From: Pseudonocardia lacus
Lineage (GTDB): Bacteria; Actinomycetota; Actinomycetes; Mycobacteriales; Pseudonocardiaceae
Direction: 5' to 3'
Length of the DNA: 33,221 nt
Assembly (NCBI RefSeq): GCF_018531445.1
Contig: NZ_JAHDTH010000079.1
Coordinates: forward strand, 1-33,221
The notes under the pieces are model-generated. The model worked only from the letters and a program-made list of their open reading frames with translations. It made no database searches and was not told where the DNA came from. Position numbers and translations under genes: made by a program. Shown here piece by piece: positions 15,313 through 22,922 of this stretch; position 1 is the stretch's first letter, and each line of letters starts with the position of its first letter.

Positions 15313-15341
15313 AAGCTAGAAGTAATCCTGACGTACGTCAA
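15313..15341 (-). promoter_or_regulatory. sigma70-type promoter of the liv/acyl-CoA ligase operon
   Basis: On the minus strand the -35 TTGACG (15341..15336), a 17-nt spacer and the -10 TAGCTT (15318..15313) match the vegetative consensus well. Transcription would start near 15306, giving a leader of about 80 nt before GTG 15226. The -35 lies inside the palindrome at 15329-15340. Confidence 0.7.
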
Positions 15342-15356
15342 CAATGTGTCTAACCT
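15328..15356 (+). promoter_or_regulatory. promoter of the paaX-type regulator gene
   Basis: The -35-like CTGACG (15328-15333), a 17-nt spacer and the -10-like TAACCT (15351-15356) precede ATG 15380 by about 25 nt. Its -35 overlaps the same palindrome as the divergent promoter. Confidence 0.5.
15329..15340. promoter_or_regulatory. candidate PaaX-type operator, 12-bp palindrome
   Basis: TGACGTACGTCA is a perfect palindrome in an AT-richer patch between divergent genes, and it overlaps the -35 boxes of both promoters. A dimeric repressor bound here would shut off both the transport operon and its own gene. Assignment to the adjacent PaaX-like protein is inferred from position. Confidence 0.6.
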
Positions 15357-15379
15357 CAGCGGCGTGGCAGGCTCAGCGC

Positions 15380-16300
15380 ATGCATCGGTCCGAAGCGGGG
15401 GAGCCCGGCGCGGCCCGGCGGGCGCTGGAGGTCTGGGGCGTGGCTGAGCCCGCGGAACCGGGCCTGCGACCGGGTCCGGCGACGGCCGGGCACCCGGGCG
15501 GGCACCGCCCCCAGGCCCTGCTGTTCAGCTTCTTCGGCGGGGTCGTGCTGGACCGCGACGTCCCGCCCATCCCGTCCGCGGTCTTCGTCCGCCTGCTCGG
15601 CGGCCTGGGCATCGCCGAGGCCGCGGCCCGCGCGACGCTGGCCCGGATGACCCGCCGCGGCCTGCTGGACCGCACCCAGGTCGGCCGGGCGGCCCACTAC
15701 CGGCTCACGCCCCGGACCGAGGAGCTGGTCCGCAAGGCCAGCCGGCGGGTGTCGGCCGCGGCGCCGTTCGAGCACCCGGACGGCGAGTGGACGCTGCTGT
15801 GCTACTCCATGCCGGAGAGCCGGCGCGACCTGCGCCACCGGGTCCGCGCGACGCTGACGTGGGCGGGCTTCGGCGGGCTCCGCGACGGGGTGTGGATCGC
15901 TCCGGGAACCGTCGACGTCGCCGCGGTCCTCGCCGACGCCGGGCTCGACGAGGTCGCCGAGCTGGCGGAGTGGTTCGCGGCCTCGCCCATGTCGGCGGTG
16001 CGGGTGGCGGCCTTCATCCGGCGGGCCTGGCCGGTCGACGAGATCCGCGAACAGCACGAGGAGTTCATCCGGGCCTGGTGGGCCGGACCCGCCCCGGGTG
16101 ACCCCCTGGGGCAGATCACGCTGTTGGGCGCGGACTGGTTGCGGGTCCTGCGCAGCGACCCGGGCCTGCCCGCGCAGCACCTGGCCGCCGACTGGCCGGC
16201 CGCCCAGAGCGCCGCGGTGTACCGGCGGTGCTACAGCGGCCTGCTGGCCGCGGCCGAACGGGCACTCGACCTCGAACTCGGGCGCTCCGCGGCCGGTTGA
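15380..16300 (+). CDS. PaaX-family transcriptional regulator
   Basis: 306 aa. The winged-helix N-terminal domain is RPQALLFSFFGGVVLDRD and then GGLGIAEAAARATLARMTRRGLLDRTQVGRAAHYRLT (about 43-110). The PaaX central domain has EWTLLCYSMPESRRDLRHRVRATLTWAGFGGLRDGVWIAPG (136-176). The C-terminal PaaX_C region follows. PaaX proteins repress catabolic operons and are released by a CoA-thioester (phenylacetyl-CoA in E. coli). Here the divergent operon ends with an acyl-CoA ligase, so the inducer is plausibly the CoA ester made by that ligase. The first about 40 residues are extra and low-complexity. A later start is possible, but ATG 15380 fits the mapped promoter. Confidence 0.9.
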   Translation: MHRSEAGEPGAARRALEVWGVAEPAEPGLRPGPATAGHPGGHRPQALLFSFFGGVVLDRDVPPIPSAVFVRLLGGLGIAEAAARATLARMTRRGLLDRTQVGRAAHYRLTPRTEELVRKASRRVSAAAPFEHPDGEWTLLCYSMPESRRDLRHRVRATLTWAGFGGLRDGVWIAPGTVDVAAVLADAGLDEVAELAEWFAASPMSAVRVAAFIRRAWPVDEIREQHEEFIRAWWAGPAPGDPLGQITLLGADWLRVLRSDPGLPAQHLAADWPAAQSAAVYRRCYSGLLAAAERALDLELGRSAAG

Positions 16301-16310
16301 TCCGCCGGTG

Positions 16311-17219
16311 TCAGCGGTTCAGGCCGAGGATGTCGCGGGCCTCGTCGGGGGTGGCCGGGCGGCGGCCGTAGATCGCCGCGATCCGGACCAGCTCCGCGAC
16401 GAGTTCGTGGTTGCGCCCGGCGATCGAGCCGTCGGGGCGGTAGAGGCCGTCCTCGAAGCCGATGCGGGCGGTGGCGCAGCCCATGGCGATGCCGAGCGTG
16501 GCCCACCGGAAGTTGTCGCGGCCGGCGCCCAGCACGCCCCACACCGCGTTGGGGAAGCGGCTGAGCGAGAGGTTGCGCATGTACACGAGCGTCTCGGGGT
16601 CGGCGTCGACGTCGCCGATCCCGCCGCCGAGCAGGAGCCAGATGTAGGACGCGTCGCGGTCGAACAGGCCCTCGTCGGCGTAACGGGCCAGCCGGGCGAT
16701 GACGTGGTTGTCGACGACCTCGTACTCCAGCGTCGAGCGCTTGTCGTAGATCGCCTTGATGGTCTGCTTGAGGTACTCCGGCGAGTTCACGTACGGGGTC
16801 TCGGTCGGGTAGCCGCCCTCGGGGTGCCAGAAGTCGGTCGAGCCCGCGGCCACGCCGTAGAGGTCCGGGGTGGGGTCGATGTCGATCAGCGCGAGGCGCT
16901 CCTCGTCGGTGGGCCAGACGACCTGCCCGGTCGCCGGGTCGCGCCGGACCCCGATGCCGTTCGTGGTCTGCAGGAGGACGTCGGTCCGCTCGCGGATGCG
17001 GCTGATGATGTCGCGGAAGACGGCGACGTCACCGGTGTTGGCGCCGTTCTCGTCGCGGGCGTGGACGTGGACGACGGCGGCGCCCGCCTCGCGGCACAGC
17101 CGCGCGTCCTCGGCGATCTCCTCGGGGCTGACGGGCACGAAGGCGCCGTCGCGGCTGAGCTGCATCCCGCCGTTGACCGCGGCGACGATGACGAGCGGCT
17201 GGCCGGGGGTGGTCGACAT
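16311..17219 (-). CDS. beta-keto acid cleavage enzyme (BKACE, DUF849)
   Basis: 302 aa, the usual size. The TIM-barrel family opening LVIVAAVNGGMQ is followed by the zinc-site motif HVHARDENG (H51, H53), LLQTTNG (83-87), and late motifs LGAGRDNF and ARIGFEDGLY. BKACE enzymes condense a beta-keto acid with acetyl-CoA to give acetoacetate and a shorter acyl-CoA; specificity ranges from 3-keto-5-aminohexanoate to dehydrocarnitine and others, so the substrate is open. ATG 17219 has GGAGG upstream. It converges on the PaaX gene with only 10 bp between stops and diverges from an MHS transporter, so it may be regulated with the latter. Confidence 0.92.
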   Translation of the reverse strand: MSTTPGQPLVIVAAVNGGMQLSRDGAFVPVSPEEIAEDARLCREAGAAVVHVHARDENGANTGDVAVFRDIISRIRERTDVLLQTTNGIGVRRDPATGQVVWPTDEERLALIDIDPTPDLYGVAAGSTDFWHPEGGYPTETPYVNSPEYLKQTIKAIYDKRSTLEYEVVDNHVIARLARYADEGLFDRDASYIWLLLGGGIGDVDADPETLVYMRNLSLSRFPNAVWGVLGAGRDNFRWATLGIAMGCATARIGFEDGLYRPDGSIAGRNHELVAELVRIAAIYGRRPATPDEARDILGLNR

Positions 17220-17301
17220 GGTGGTCCTCCGGTGGTGGATCTCGGGCCTCCGCCGCAACGCTAGGAGCCGGCCGGGTGGCCGTGGATCGCGCGGATGACG
17301 C

Positions 17302-17351
17302 CCGCCGATCGGCGGCGCCGCCGGGCGGGACGCGACACATGTCTCGTCGCG
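17302..17351. promoter_or_regulatory. two inverted repeats in the BKACE/MHS divergent region
   Basis: CCGCCGATCGGCGG (17302-17315) is a perfect 14-bp palindrome. CGCGAC-N9-GTCGCG (17331-17351) is a perfect 6-bp inverted repeat with ACATGT at its centre. Either could be an operator for the divergent pair; the second is more operator-like because of its spaced arms. The rest of 17220-17465 shows no gene; a possible -10 (TACATA) lies at 17411. Confidence 0.4.
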
Positions 17352-17465
17352 CGTCGTGCACACCGCCCGCGCCGGCCGGTCATCCGAGCCTGTCGGGGGC
17401 GGACCCGGCCTACATAGGTTCTGCCTCGCACCGCCCGGAGCACGCACGGCAGAGAGGCCACCGCG

Positions 17466-18767
17466 ATGTCCGCACCCGCCGACCGTCAACCCACCCAGCT
17501 GCGCCGCGCCGTCACATCGAGCTACCTGGGCAGCGTGATCGAGTACTACGACTTCCTGCTCTACGCGACCGCGTCCGCGGTCGTGTTCAACACCGTGTTC
17601 TTCCCGAGCGTCGACCCGGCCACCGGCGTGATCGCCAGCTTCGGCACGCTCGTGGCCGGCTACGCCGCGAAGCCCGTCGGCGCGGCGCTGTTCGGCCACT
17701 TCGGCGACCGGATCGGCCGCAAGCGCACGCTGGTCGTGTCGATGACGGTGATGGGCACGGTCAGCGTGCTGATCGGCCTGCTGCCCGGCTACGCGACGAT
17801 CGGGGTGTGGGCGCCGATCCTGCTCGTGGTGCTGCGCGTCCTGCAGGGGATCGCACTGGGCGGGGAGTGGGGCGGCTCGGTGCTGATCTCCACCGAGCAC
17901 GCCACCTCGCGCCGTGGCCTCTGGGCGAGCTTCACCCTCTCCGGCGCCCCGAGCGGCACCGTGCTCTCCACGCTCGCGCTGACGATCGTCGCCGCCGCCG
18001 TCGGCAACGACGCGCTGATCGCCTGGGGCTGGCGGATCCCGTTCCTGCTCAGCGCGGTGCTGCTGGCGGTGGGGCTGTTCGTGCGGGCCAAGGTCGAGGA
18101 GACCCCCGTCTTCCGGCAGGAGCAGGTGAAGGCCCGGATACCGCTCGTCGAGGTGCTGCGCGCGCACCCGCGCGCCCTGCTGATCTCGGTCGGCATGGGT
18201 GTCGGTGCCTTCGTCGCGCAGGGCACCCTGACGGTCTTCCTCATCACCTACGCCGTGGCCGCCGGGTTCACCCGGCCCGCCGTGCTGAACGCGCTGACGA
18301 TCTCGTCGGTGGTGGCGGCGGTCGGGGTGCTGGTGTTCGCCGCGCTGTCGGACCGGATCGGCCGGCGACCGGTGGTCGTGGCCGGCGCGGTGGCGATGGC
18401 CGCGTGGGCGTTCGCGATCTTCCCGCTGGTCGACTCCGGCTCGTTCGCGCTGCTGCTGCTGGCCGTGGTGGTCGGGCAGGGCGTCGTCCACACCGCGATG
18501 TTCGGGCCCATGGCCGCGCTCTACGCCGAGCTGTTCCCCACCCGCGTCCGCTACACCGGCGCGTCGCTGGGCCTCGGCCTGGCCGGCATCGCCTCCGGGC
18601 TCGCGCCACTGGTGTTCGCGGTGCTCGGCGCGAAGCCGGGCGACAGCGTCGTCGTGTCGGTGGTGATCGCGGCGTGCTGCCTGCTCACCGTGGGGTGCGT
18701 GCTGCTGGCCCGGGAGGCGAGCGCGACCCCGGTCGCCGGCGACGCCCGCGTCGAGGAACCCGCCTGA
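17466..18767 (+). CDS. MHS-family (metabolite:H+ symporter) MFS transporter
   Basis: 433 aa with 12 hydrophobic spans. The MHS hallmark in helix 1, [19 protein letters not shown] (19-37), is followed by [23 protein letters not shown] (67-89) with the loop 2-3 motif GDRIGRKR, and [13 protein letters not shown]. Relatives carry shikimate, citrate, alpha-ketoglutarate, proline/betaine and aromatic acids by proton symport. Substrate is unknown; the divergent BKACE suggests a keto acid or its precursor. ATG 17466 follows GAGAGG. The stop sits inside a hairpin shared with the convergent kinase gene. Confidence 0.92.
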   Translation: MSAPADRQPTQLRRAVTSSYLGSVIEYYDFLLYATASAVVFNTVFFPSVDPATGVIASFGTLVAGYAAKPVGAALFGHFGDRIGRKRTLVVSMTVMGTVSVLIGLLPGYATIGVWAPILLVVLRVLQGIALGGEWGGSVLISTEHATSRRGLWASFTLSGAPSGTVLSTLALTIVAAAVGNDALIAWGWRIPFLLSAVLLAVGLFVRAKVEETPVFRQEQVKARIPLVEVLRAHPRALLISVGMGVGAFVAQGTLTVFLITYAVAAGFTRPAVLNALTISSVVAAVGVLVFAALSDRIGRRPVVVAGAVAMAAWAFAIFPLVDSGSFALLLLAVVVGQGVVHTAMFGPMAALYAELFPTRVRYTGASLGLGLAGIASGLAPLVFAVLGAKPGDSVVVSVVIAACCLLTVGCVLLAREASATPVAGDARVEEPA

Positions 18768-18792
18768 GCCCGGGGTCGTGGACCAGGGCTCA
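18765..18792. terminator. bidirectional hairpin containing both stop codons
   Basis: TGAGCCC and GGGCTCA (7 bp) enclose a second stem GGTC-GTG-GACC. The left arm begins with the TGA of the MHS gene, and the right arm ends with TCA, the complement of the kinase stop. Confidence 0.6.
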
Positions 18793-20031
18793 GCCCAGGC
18801 CGTGCACCGCGGTCGGGACCGGCACCCGGACGCGGACCCGGAATCCCGGGGCCGCGTCGCCGGTCGCCGTCGTGCCGCCCCAGCGCTGCGCGCGTTCGCG
18901 CATGGACACCAGCCCGAGCGCGCCGGAGCGGGGCGCCCGGCCCCCCGTCCCGACCCCGTCGTCGTCGATGTCGACGGCGACGTGGGCCCGGTCGGCGTCG
19001 TCCAGGACGCGCACCCGCACGACCGCCCGCGTCGCCGCGGCGTGCTTGACCACGTTGTGCAGGGCCTCCTGGACGATGCGGAACAGGTCCTCCTGCATCT
19101 CGGTCGGCAGCAGCCCCGGCTCGGCGGCGTCGAGCTCGGGGTCGATCTCGGTGTCGACCTCGACGCCCGCCGCGGCCGCGACCGACTCAGCGTGCCGCCG
19201 CACGGCCCCGGCCAGCCCGAGCTCGACGAGGTCGGCCGGGTGCAGTTGCAGCACCAGGCCGCGCAGGTCGGCCAGCGCGTGCTCGGCGAGCCCGGCGAGC
19301 TCGTCGGCGACGGCGCGGACCGACCGCGGGTCGCCGATCGCGGCCGTGCCGACCTGCTCGCTCAGCGCCGCGGCCTGCATCCGCATCGAGAAGACGTGCT
19401 GCACCGCGGAGTCGTGCAGGTCGCGGGCGAGGCGGGCGCGCTCGGCGGCGACCGCGTCGCGCCGCGAGCGGGCCAGCAGGTCCGCGGAGTCGACGGCCAT
19501 GGCCGCGAGGTCGGCCATGGCGTCGAGGAACTCGACCGCCTCCGCGTCCGGGACCGTTCCGGGCGCGTAATAGGCGTTGAGGACGCCGAGCACGCGCTTG
19601 CGCACCGTCAGCGGCACGGCGACCAGGCTGTCCCAGTCCGACCCACCCATCGCCTCGTGCAGCGGCTCCCAGGCCGGGTCGGCCATCAGGGTGCTCTTGC
19701 GGTGCGCGACGACGACCGGCCGCGCGGTGCGGAACGCCTCGGCGAACATCGGTCGGGCGCCCCGCCTGCGGCACTGCTCCAAGCGCTGCGGGAAGTCCTC
19801 GCCGTCGATCGACCCGGCGTTGCCGACCACCCGCACGGTGCCGCCTTCGACGAGCAGGATCTGCACGGCCGCGATGTTCTCCGCCCGCGCGGCTTCGCGG
19901 GCGACCTCGTCGAGCGTGACGCGCAGCGATCCGGCGTCGGCGACGCTGGAGGCCGCCCGCGCGATGGCGGCGAGCCGGCGCTGCCCGTGGCGAGCGGCGT
20001 CGCCCCTGGAGCGCCCGTCGAGGTCAGCCAC
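18790..20031 (-). CDS. GAF-domain histidine kinase (NarL-partner, HisKA_3)
   Basis: 413 aa, without membrane spans. One GAF-like sensor domain (about 20-185) is followed by the dimerisation/phosphoacceptor helix ERARLARDLHDSAVQHVFSMRMQ with phospho-His 206. The HATPase_c domain has N-box FRIVQEALHNVVKHA and G-box IDDDGVGTG, ending with GALGLVSMRERAQRWGG. It is a cytoplasmic sensor. No clear haem or redox ligand motif is visible, so the signal is unknown. GTG 20031 is the first start close to the conserved region, and no strong SD is seen. It diverges from its presumed partner regulator 120 bp away. It has one GAF, whereas mycobacterial DosS has two. Confidence 0.88.
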   Translation of the reverse strand: MADLDGRSRGDAARHGQRRLAAIARAASSVADAGSLRVTLDEVAREAARAENIAAVQILLVEGGTVRVVGNAGSIDGEDFPQRLEQCRRRGARPMFAEAFRTARPVVVAHRKSTLMADPAWEPLHEAMGGSDWDSLVAVPLTVRKRVLGVLNAYYAPGTVPDAEAVEFLDAMADLAAMAVDSADLLARSRRDAVAAERARLARDLHDSAVQHVFSMRMQAAALSEQVGTAAIGDPRSVRAVADELAGLAEHALADLRGLVLQLHPADLVELGLAGAVRRHAESVAAAAGVEVDTEIDPELDAAEPGLLPTEMQEDLFRIVQEALHNVVKHAAATRAVVRVRVLDDADRAHVAVDIDDDGVGTGGRAPRSGALGLVSMRERAQRWGGTTATGDAAPGFRVRVRVPVPTAVHGLG

Positions 20032-20151
20032 CCAACCCACCCGTCGTCGTCGGCGTCGGTACGCGGCGCGCGGACGGCAAGTCTTACCGGGCGGCGTCCC
20101 GGCCGGCAAGGATCACGTCCGTCCACGATCGTCCTCGGGCAGGAGCGCACG

Positions 20152-20838
20152 ATGAGCGACCAGACCGTCGCGGGGGAGCCGAACGCGCCCATCCGGGTCC
20201 TGCTCGTCGACGACCACGCGGTGGTGCGCCGGGGCGTCCGCGCCTACCTCGACGGGTACGCCGACATCGAGGTCGCCGCCGAGGCGAGCAGCGGAGGGGA
20301 GGCGCTGGACGGGCTCGCCGCGATGGCCGCGCACGGCGAGCTCCCCGACGTCGTGCTCATCGACCTGCTCATGCGGGGGCTCGACGGGGTCGCGGCCACC
20401 GCGCGCATCGTCCGCCGGCACCCGACGGTCCGCGTCGTGGTGCTGACCAGCTTCGGCGAGCGCGAACGGGTCCACGCCGCGCTCGCCGGCGGCGCGACCG
20501 GGTTCCTGCTCAAGGACGCGAAACCCACGGAGATCGTCGCGGCGATCCGCGCGGCCGCGCGCGGCGGCGTCTTCCTCGATCCGGCGGTGGCCCGCCGGCT
20601 CACCCAGGAGATCGTGGCGCCGGCGACCGGGCTGGCCTCGCTGACCGAGCGCGAACGCGCGGCGCTCGTGCTGGTGGCGAAGGGCCGGTCGAACCAGGAG
20701 ATCGCCGACGAGCTGCTGATCTCCGAGCGCACGGTCCGCACCCACGTCAGCGGCGTGTTGCGCAAGCTCGGCTTGTCCTCGCGCACGCAGGCCGCGGTCG
20801 TCGCGGTCCGGGAGGGGATGCTGCCCGCCGACCCCTGA
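20152..20838 (+). CDS. NarL/FixJ-type response regulator
   Basis: 228 aa. The receiver domain has acidic pocket D20-D21 (VLLVDDHAVVRRG), phosphoacceptor D71 (VVLIDLLMRGLDG), the conserved T/S in VVVLTSFGE and Lys in FLLKDAK. The LuxR-type HTH at about 160-222 (LTERERAALVLVAKGRSNQEIADELLISERTVRTHVSGVLRKLGL) is intact. ATG 20152 has AGGAG 6 nt upstream. It lies divergent from the GAF kinase and is its likely partner. The recognition helix ERTVRTHVSGVL differs from that of DosR (KTVKNYVS type), so I do not assign it to the DosR-like boxes upstream. The stop codon lies in the loop of a long hairpin. Confidence 0.92.
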   Translation: MSDQTVAGEPNAPIRVLLVDDHAVVRRGVRAYLDGYADIEVAAEASSGGEALDGLAAMAAHGELPDVVLIDLLMRGLDGVAATARIVRRHPTVRVVVLTSFGERERVHAALAGGATGFLLKDAKPTEIVAAIRAAARGGVFLDPAVARRLTQEIVAPATGLASLTERERAALVLVAKGRSNQEIADELLISERTVRTHVSGVLRKLGLSSRTQAAVVAVREGMLPADP

Positions 20839-20853
20839 TCGGCGGGCAGCATC
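20817..20853. terminator. 15-bp perfect hairpin around the response-regulator stop
   Basis: GATGCTGCCCGCCGA pairs perfectly with TCGGCGGGCAGCATC around a 7-nt loop CCCCTGA that contains the stop codon. The left arm is coding sequence for the last residues. It lies between convergent genes (response regulator and LysR) and probably ends both transcripts. Confidence 0.75.
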
Positions 20854-20868
20854 TCCGCGCCCGCGACG

Positions 20869-21798
20869 TCACACGGCGAGCTGTGCGCACGCGTCGCAGA
20901 CCAGGTGGCGCAGCCAGGTGTGTGCGGGGTCGCGGGTGTGCGCGGGGTGCCAGCAGAGGGACTCGATGATGGGTCCGGCGTCGATGGGCAGCGGCAGCGC
21001 CCGGGTCGCGGTGGCGTCGGCGAGGCGCTCGGCGAGCCGCCGGGGCACGGCGGCCACCCGGTCGCTGCCCGAGACCAGCATCGGCAGCGACTGGAAGTTG
21101 TCCACCCCGCCCTCGATGCGAGGCTCGACCCCGAACGCGGCGAGGCGGTGGAACGGCGCGCTCACCGCGTCGGGGCGGTGGTGGGTGACGAGCCAGGGCG
21201 CCGCGGTCAGTTCCTGCAGCGTCGGTTCGTCGGAGATCGCGGGGTTGTCCTGGGCGGCGATCACCGCCCATTCGTCGCGGTAGAGGCTGACGCTGGGGTA
21301 GCCGGAGGCGTAGCCGTGCGGCAGGACGACGCCGTCCACCGTGCGCAGCATCGCGTCGAAGTCCGGGGCGCGGCTGGCGATGCCGAGCTCCTTGAGGTGC
21401 AGCCGGGCCCCGGGCGCCCGTTCCCGCAGCAGCCGCAGCAGCGGGTCGCCGAAGACCATGACCGCGTAGTCGGAGGCGATCAGGCTGAACGACTGGTCGG
21501 TGGTGGTCGGGTCGAACGAGGACTGGGTGGCGAAGGTGCGCTCGACGATGTCGATCGCGGCCGCCGACCGCTCGCGCAGGGTGATCGCCAGCGGAGTCAG
21601 CTCGTAGCTGTTGCCCACCCTGGTCAGCAGGTCGTCGGCGAAGTGCCGGCGCAGCCGGGCGAGCAGCGCACTGGTCGAGGGCTGGCTCAGGCCCAGCCGC
21701 TGGCCGGCGCGGGTGACGTTGCGCTCCTCGAGCAGGGCGTTGAGCGCGACCAGGAGATTGAGGTCCAGACTGCCCAGCCGCAATTCCGTCCCTCCCAT
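20869..21798 (-). CDS. LysR-family transcriptional regulator (NodD-like)
   Basis: 309 aa. The N-terminal HTH is LNLLVALNALLEERNVTRAGQRLGLSQPSTSALLARLRRHFADDLLTR (about 12-60). The effector-binding domain follows; FSLIASDYAVMVFGDPLLRLLRERAPG is typical of the NodD/PcpR/LinR group that senses aromatic or chlorinated ligands. It is divergent from the FAH/monooxygenase/dioxygenase operon, with a T-N11-A site between them, so it is the probable activator of that operon. ATG 21798 is the first start and matches family length. Confidence 0.93.
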   Translation of the reverse strand: MGGTELRLGSLDLNLLVALNALLEERNVTRAGQRLGLSQPSTSALLARLRRHFADDLLTRVGNSYELTPLAITLRERSAAAIDIVERTFATQSSFDPTTTDQSFSLIASDYAVMVFGDPLLRLLRERAPGARLHLKELGIASRAPDFDAMLRTVDGVVLPHGYASGYPSVSLYRDEWAVIAAQDNPAISDEPTLQELTAAPWLVTHHRPDAVSAPFHRLAAFGVEPRIEGGVDNFQSLPMLVSGSDRVAAVPRRLAERLADATATRALPLPIDAGPIIESLCWHPAHTRDPAHTWLRHLVCDACAQLAV

Positions 21799-21817
21799 CA
21801 GCGACGGCGATGACGCT

Positions 21818-21841
21818 ATCGGAACTATTGATTTCTCCGAT
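21818..21841. promoter_or_regulatory. candidate LysR-binding site
   Basis: ATCGGA-N12-TCCGAT is a perfect inverted repeat, and TCGGAACTATTGA (21819-21831) has the T-N11-A form of LysR boxes. It lies 20 bp from the LysR start and about 77 bp before the operon start, in an AT-rich island. Confidence 0.6.
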
Positions 21842-21857
21842 CACGATCAGCTTGCCA

Positions 21858-21878
21858 CATTGGGGCGTCGAATCAATG
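21858..21878. promoter_or_regulatory. second inverted repeat in the LysR/FAH intergenic region
   Basis: CATTG-N11-CAATG lies downstream of the main LysR site and may be the activation half-site near the operon promoter. The arms are short, so chance is possible. Confidence 0.35.
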
Positions 21879-21917
21879 CATCGTTGGGCGACGACGCGGG
21901 GCCGACGAGGAGGTCGG

Positions 21918-22922
21918 ATGAGTTCTGACGCAGGACGTGGTGCCGACCTCGCGGGCGGTTTCGCGCTGGGCACCTTCTCCCGGCCCGGGGCGCCCACCCG
22001 CTTCCCCGGGCTGGTGGTCGGCGATCGGGTGCTCGACCTCCGCGCCGGACCGCGAGCGGTGGCGAGCACGCGCGACCTGCTCGCCGACTGGGACGCCGCG
22101 CTGCCCCGGCTCTCCGCGCTCGCCGCCGATCCGGCGGGGGAGTGGCTCGAACTGGCCGGGCTGCGGGTGCACGCCCCGGTCGAGCCGCGCCAGGTCGTGC
22201 AGGCCGGGATGAACTACCGCACCCACGTGCTCGACCTGGTCGTGGCGCACGCCGCCGCCGACGACCCGCGCGACCCGGCCGAGATCCGCGCCGAGGCCGC
22301 CGCCCGCATGGACGCCCGCCCGCCCGGCGATCCGGTGCTGTTCCTGGGCAGCCCCACCGCGGTCGCGGGCCCGTTCGACGACCTGGTGCTGCCCGGCTAC
22401 AGCACCGAGCACGACTGGGAGCTGGAGCTGGCCGCGGTGATCGGTCGGCCGGCGTTCCGGGTCGGCCGCGACGAGGCGCTCGGCCACGTGGCGGCGTACA
22501 CGATCGCCAACGACGTGACCACGCGCGACCTCGTGATGCGCGAGGGGACGCCCGGGATGGACTGGTTCCGGTCGAAGAACGCGCCCGGCTTCCTGCCCAC
22601 CGGCCCCTTCCTGGTGCCGGCCGCGGCCGTGGGCGACCCGATGGGCCTGCACGTGCTGCTCACCGTCAACGGCACCACCATGCAGGACGAGTCGACCAAG
22701 GACATGCTCGTCGACGTGGCCGGGCTGGTGTCCGCGGCCTCGCGCACCCTGCGCCTGCTGCCCGGCGACCTGCTGCTCACCGGCAGCCCGGCCGGCAACG
22801 GCAAGGGCCGCGGCCGGATGCTGCGCCCCGGCGACGTGATGGCGGGCTCGATCACCGGGCTCGGCGAGCAGGTGGTGCGCTGCGTCGCCGAGCCGGCCGG
22901 CTGGACGGGGGAGCCGGCGTGA
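21918..22922 (+). CDS. fumarylacetoacetate hydrolase (FAH)-family enzyme
   Basis: 334 aa. A 90-residue N-terminal lid is followed by the FAH catalytic domain. The metal-site pattern is EHDWELELAAVIGR (E168, E170) and IANDVTTRDL (D199), followed by LPTGPFLVP, VNGTTMQDESTKDMLVDV and GDLLLTGSPAGNGKGRGRMLRPGD. FAH-fold enzymes cleave or decarboxylate beta-diketo and oxalocrotonate-type ring-cleavage products using Mg2+. An insertion rich in Ala and Asp (about 110-136) is longer than in simple hydrolases. ATG 21918 is chosen for its SD GAGGAGG; an earlier in-frame ATG at 21876 overlaps the inverted repeat. It is first in a three-gene overlapping operon. Confidence 0.9.
   Translation: MSSDAGRGADLAGGFALGTFSRPGAPTRFPGLVVGDRVLDLRAGPRAVASTRDLLADWDAALPRLSALAADPAGEWLELAGLRVHAPVEPRQVVQAGMNYRTHVLDLVVAHAAADDPRDPAEIRAEAAARMDARPPGDPVLFLGSPTAVAGPFDDLVLPGYSTEHDWELELAAVIGRPAFRVGRDEALGHVAAYTIANDVTTRDLVMREGTPGMDWFRSKNAPGFLPTGPFLVPAAAVGDPMGLHVLLTVNGTTMQDESTKDMLVDVAGLVSAASRTLRLLPGDLLLTGSPAGNGKGRGRMLRPGDVMAGSITGLGEQVVRCVAEPAGWTGEPA

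Noticed and set aside
12759-15344. 861-aa open frame joining LivH to sequence antisense or out of frame with the LivFG ATPase
   Set aside because: Only the last 296 residues are LivH-like. The upstream part is an out-of-frame reading of the ATPase gene, and ATG 13649 with ATGA coupling is the better start.
18790-20838. Kinase/regulator pair as the missing DosS/DosR of the island
   Set aside because: The kinase has one GAF rather than two, and the recognition helix of the regulator lacks the DosR-type residues. No DosR-like box lies in their own promoter region, and they sit 10 kb away among catabolic genes.
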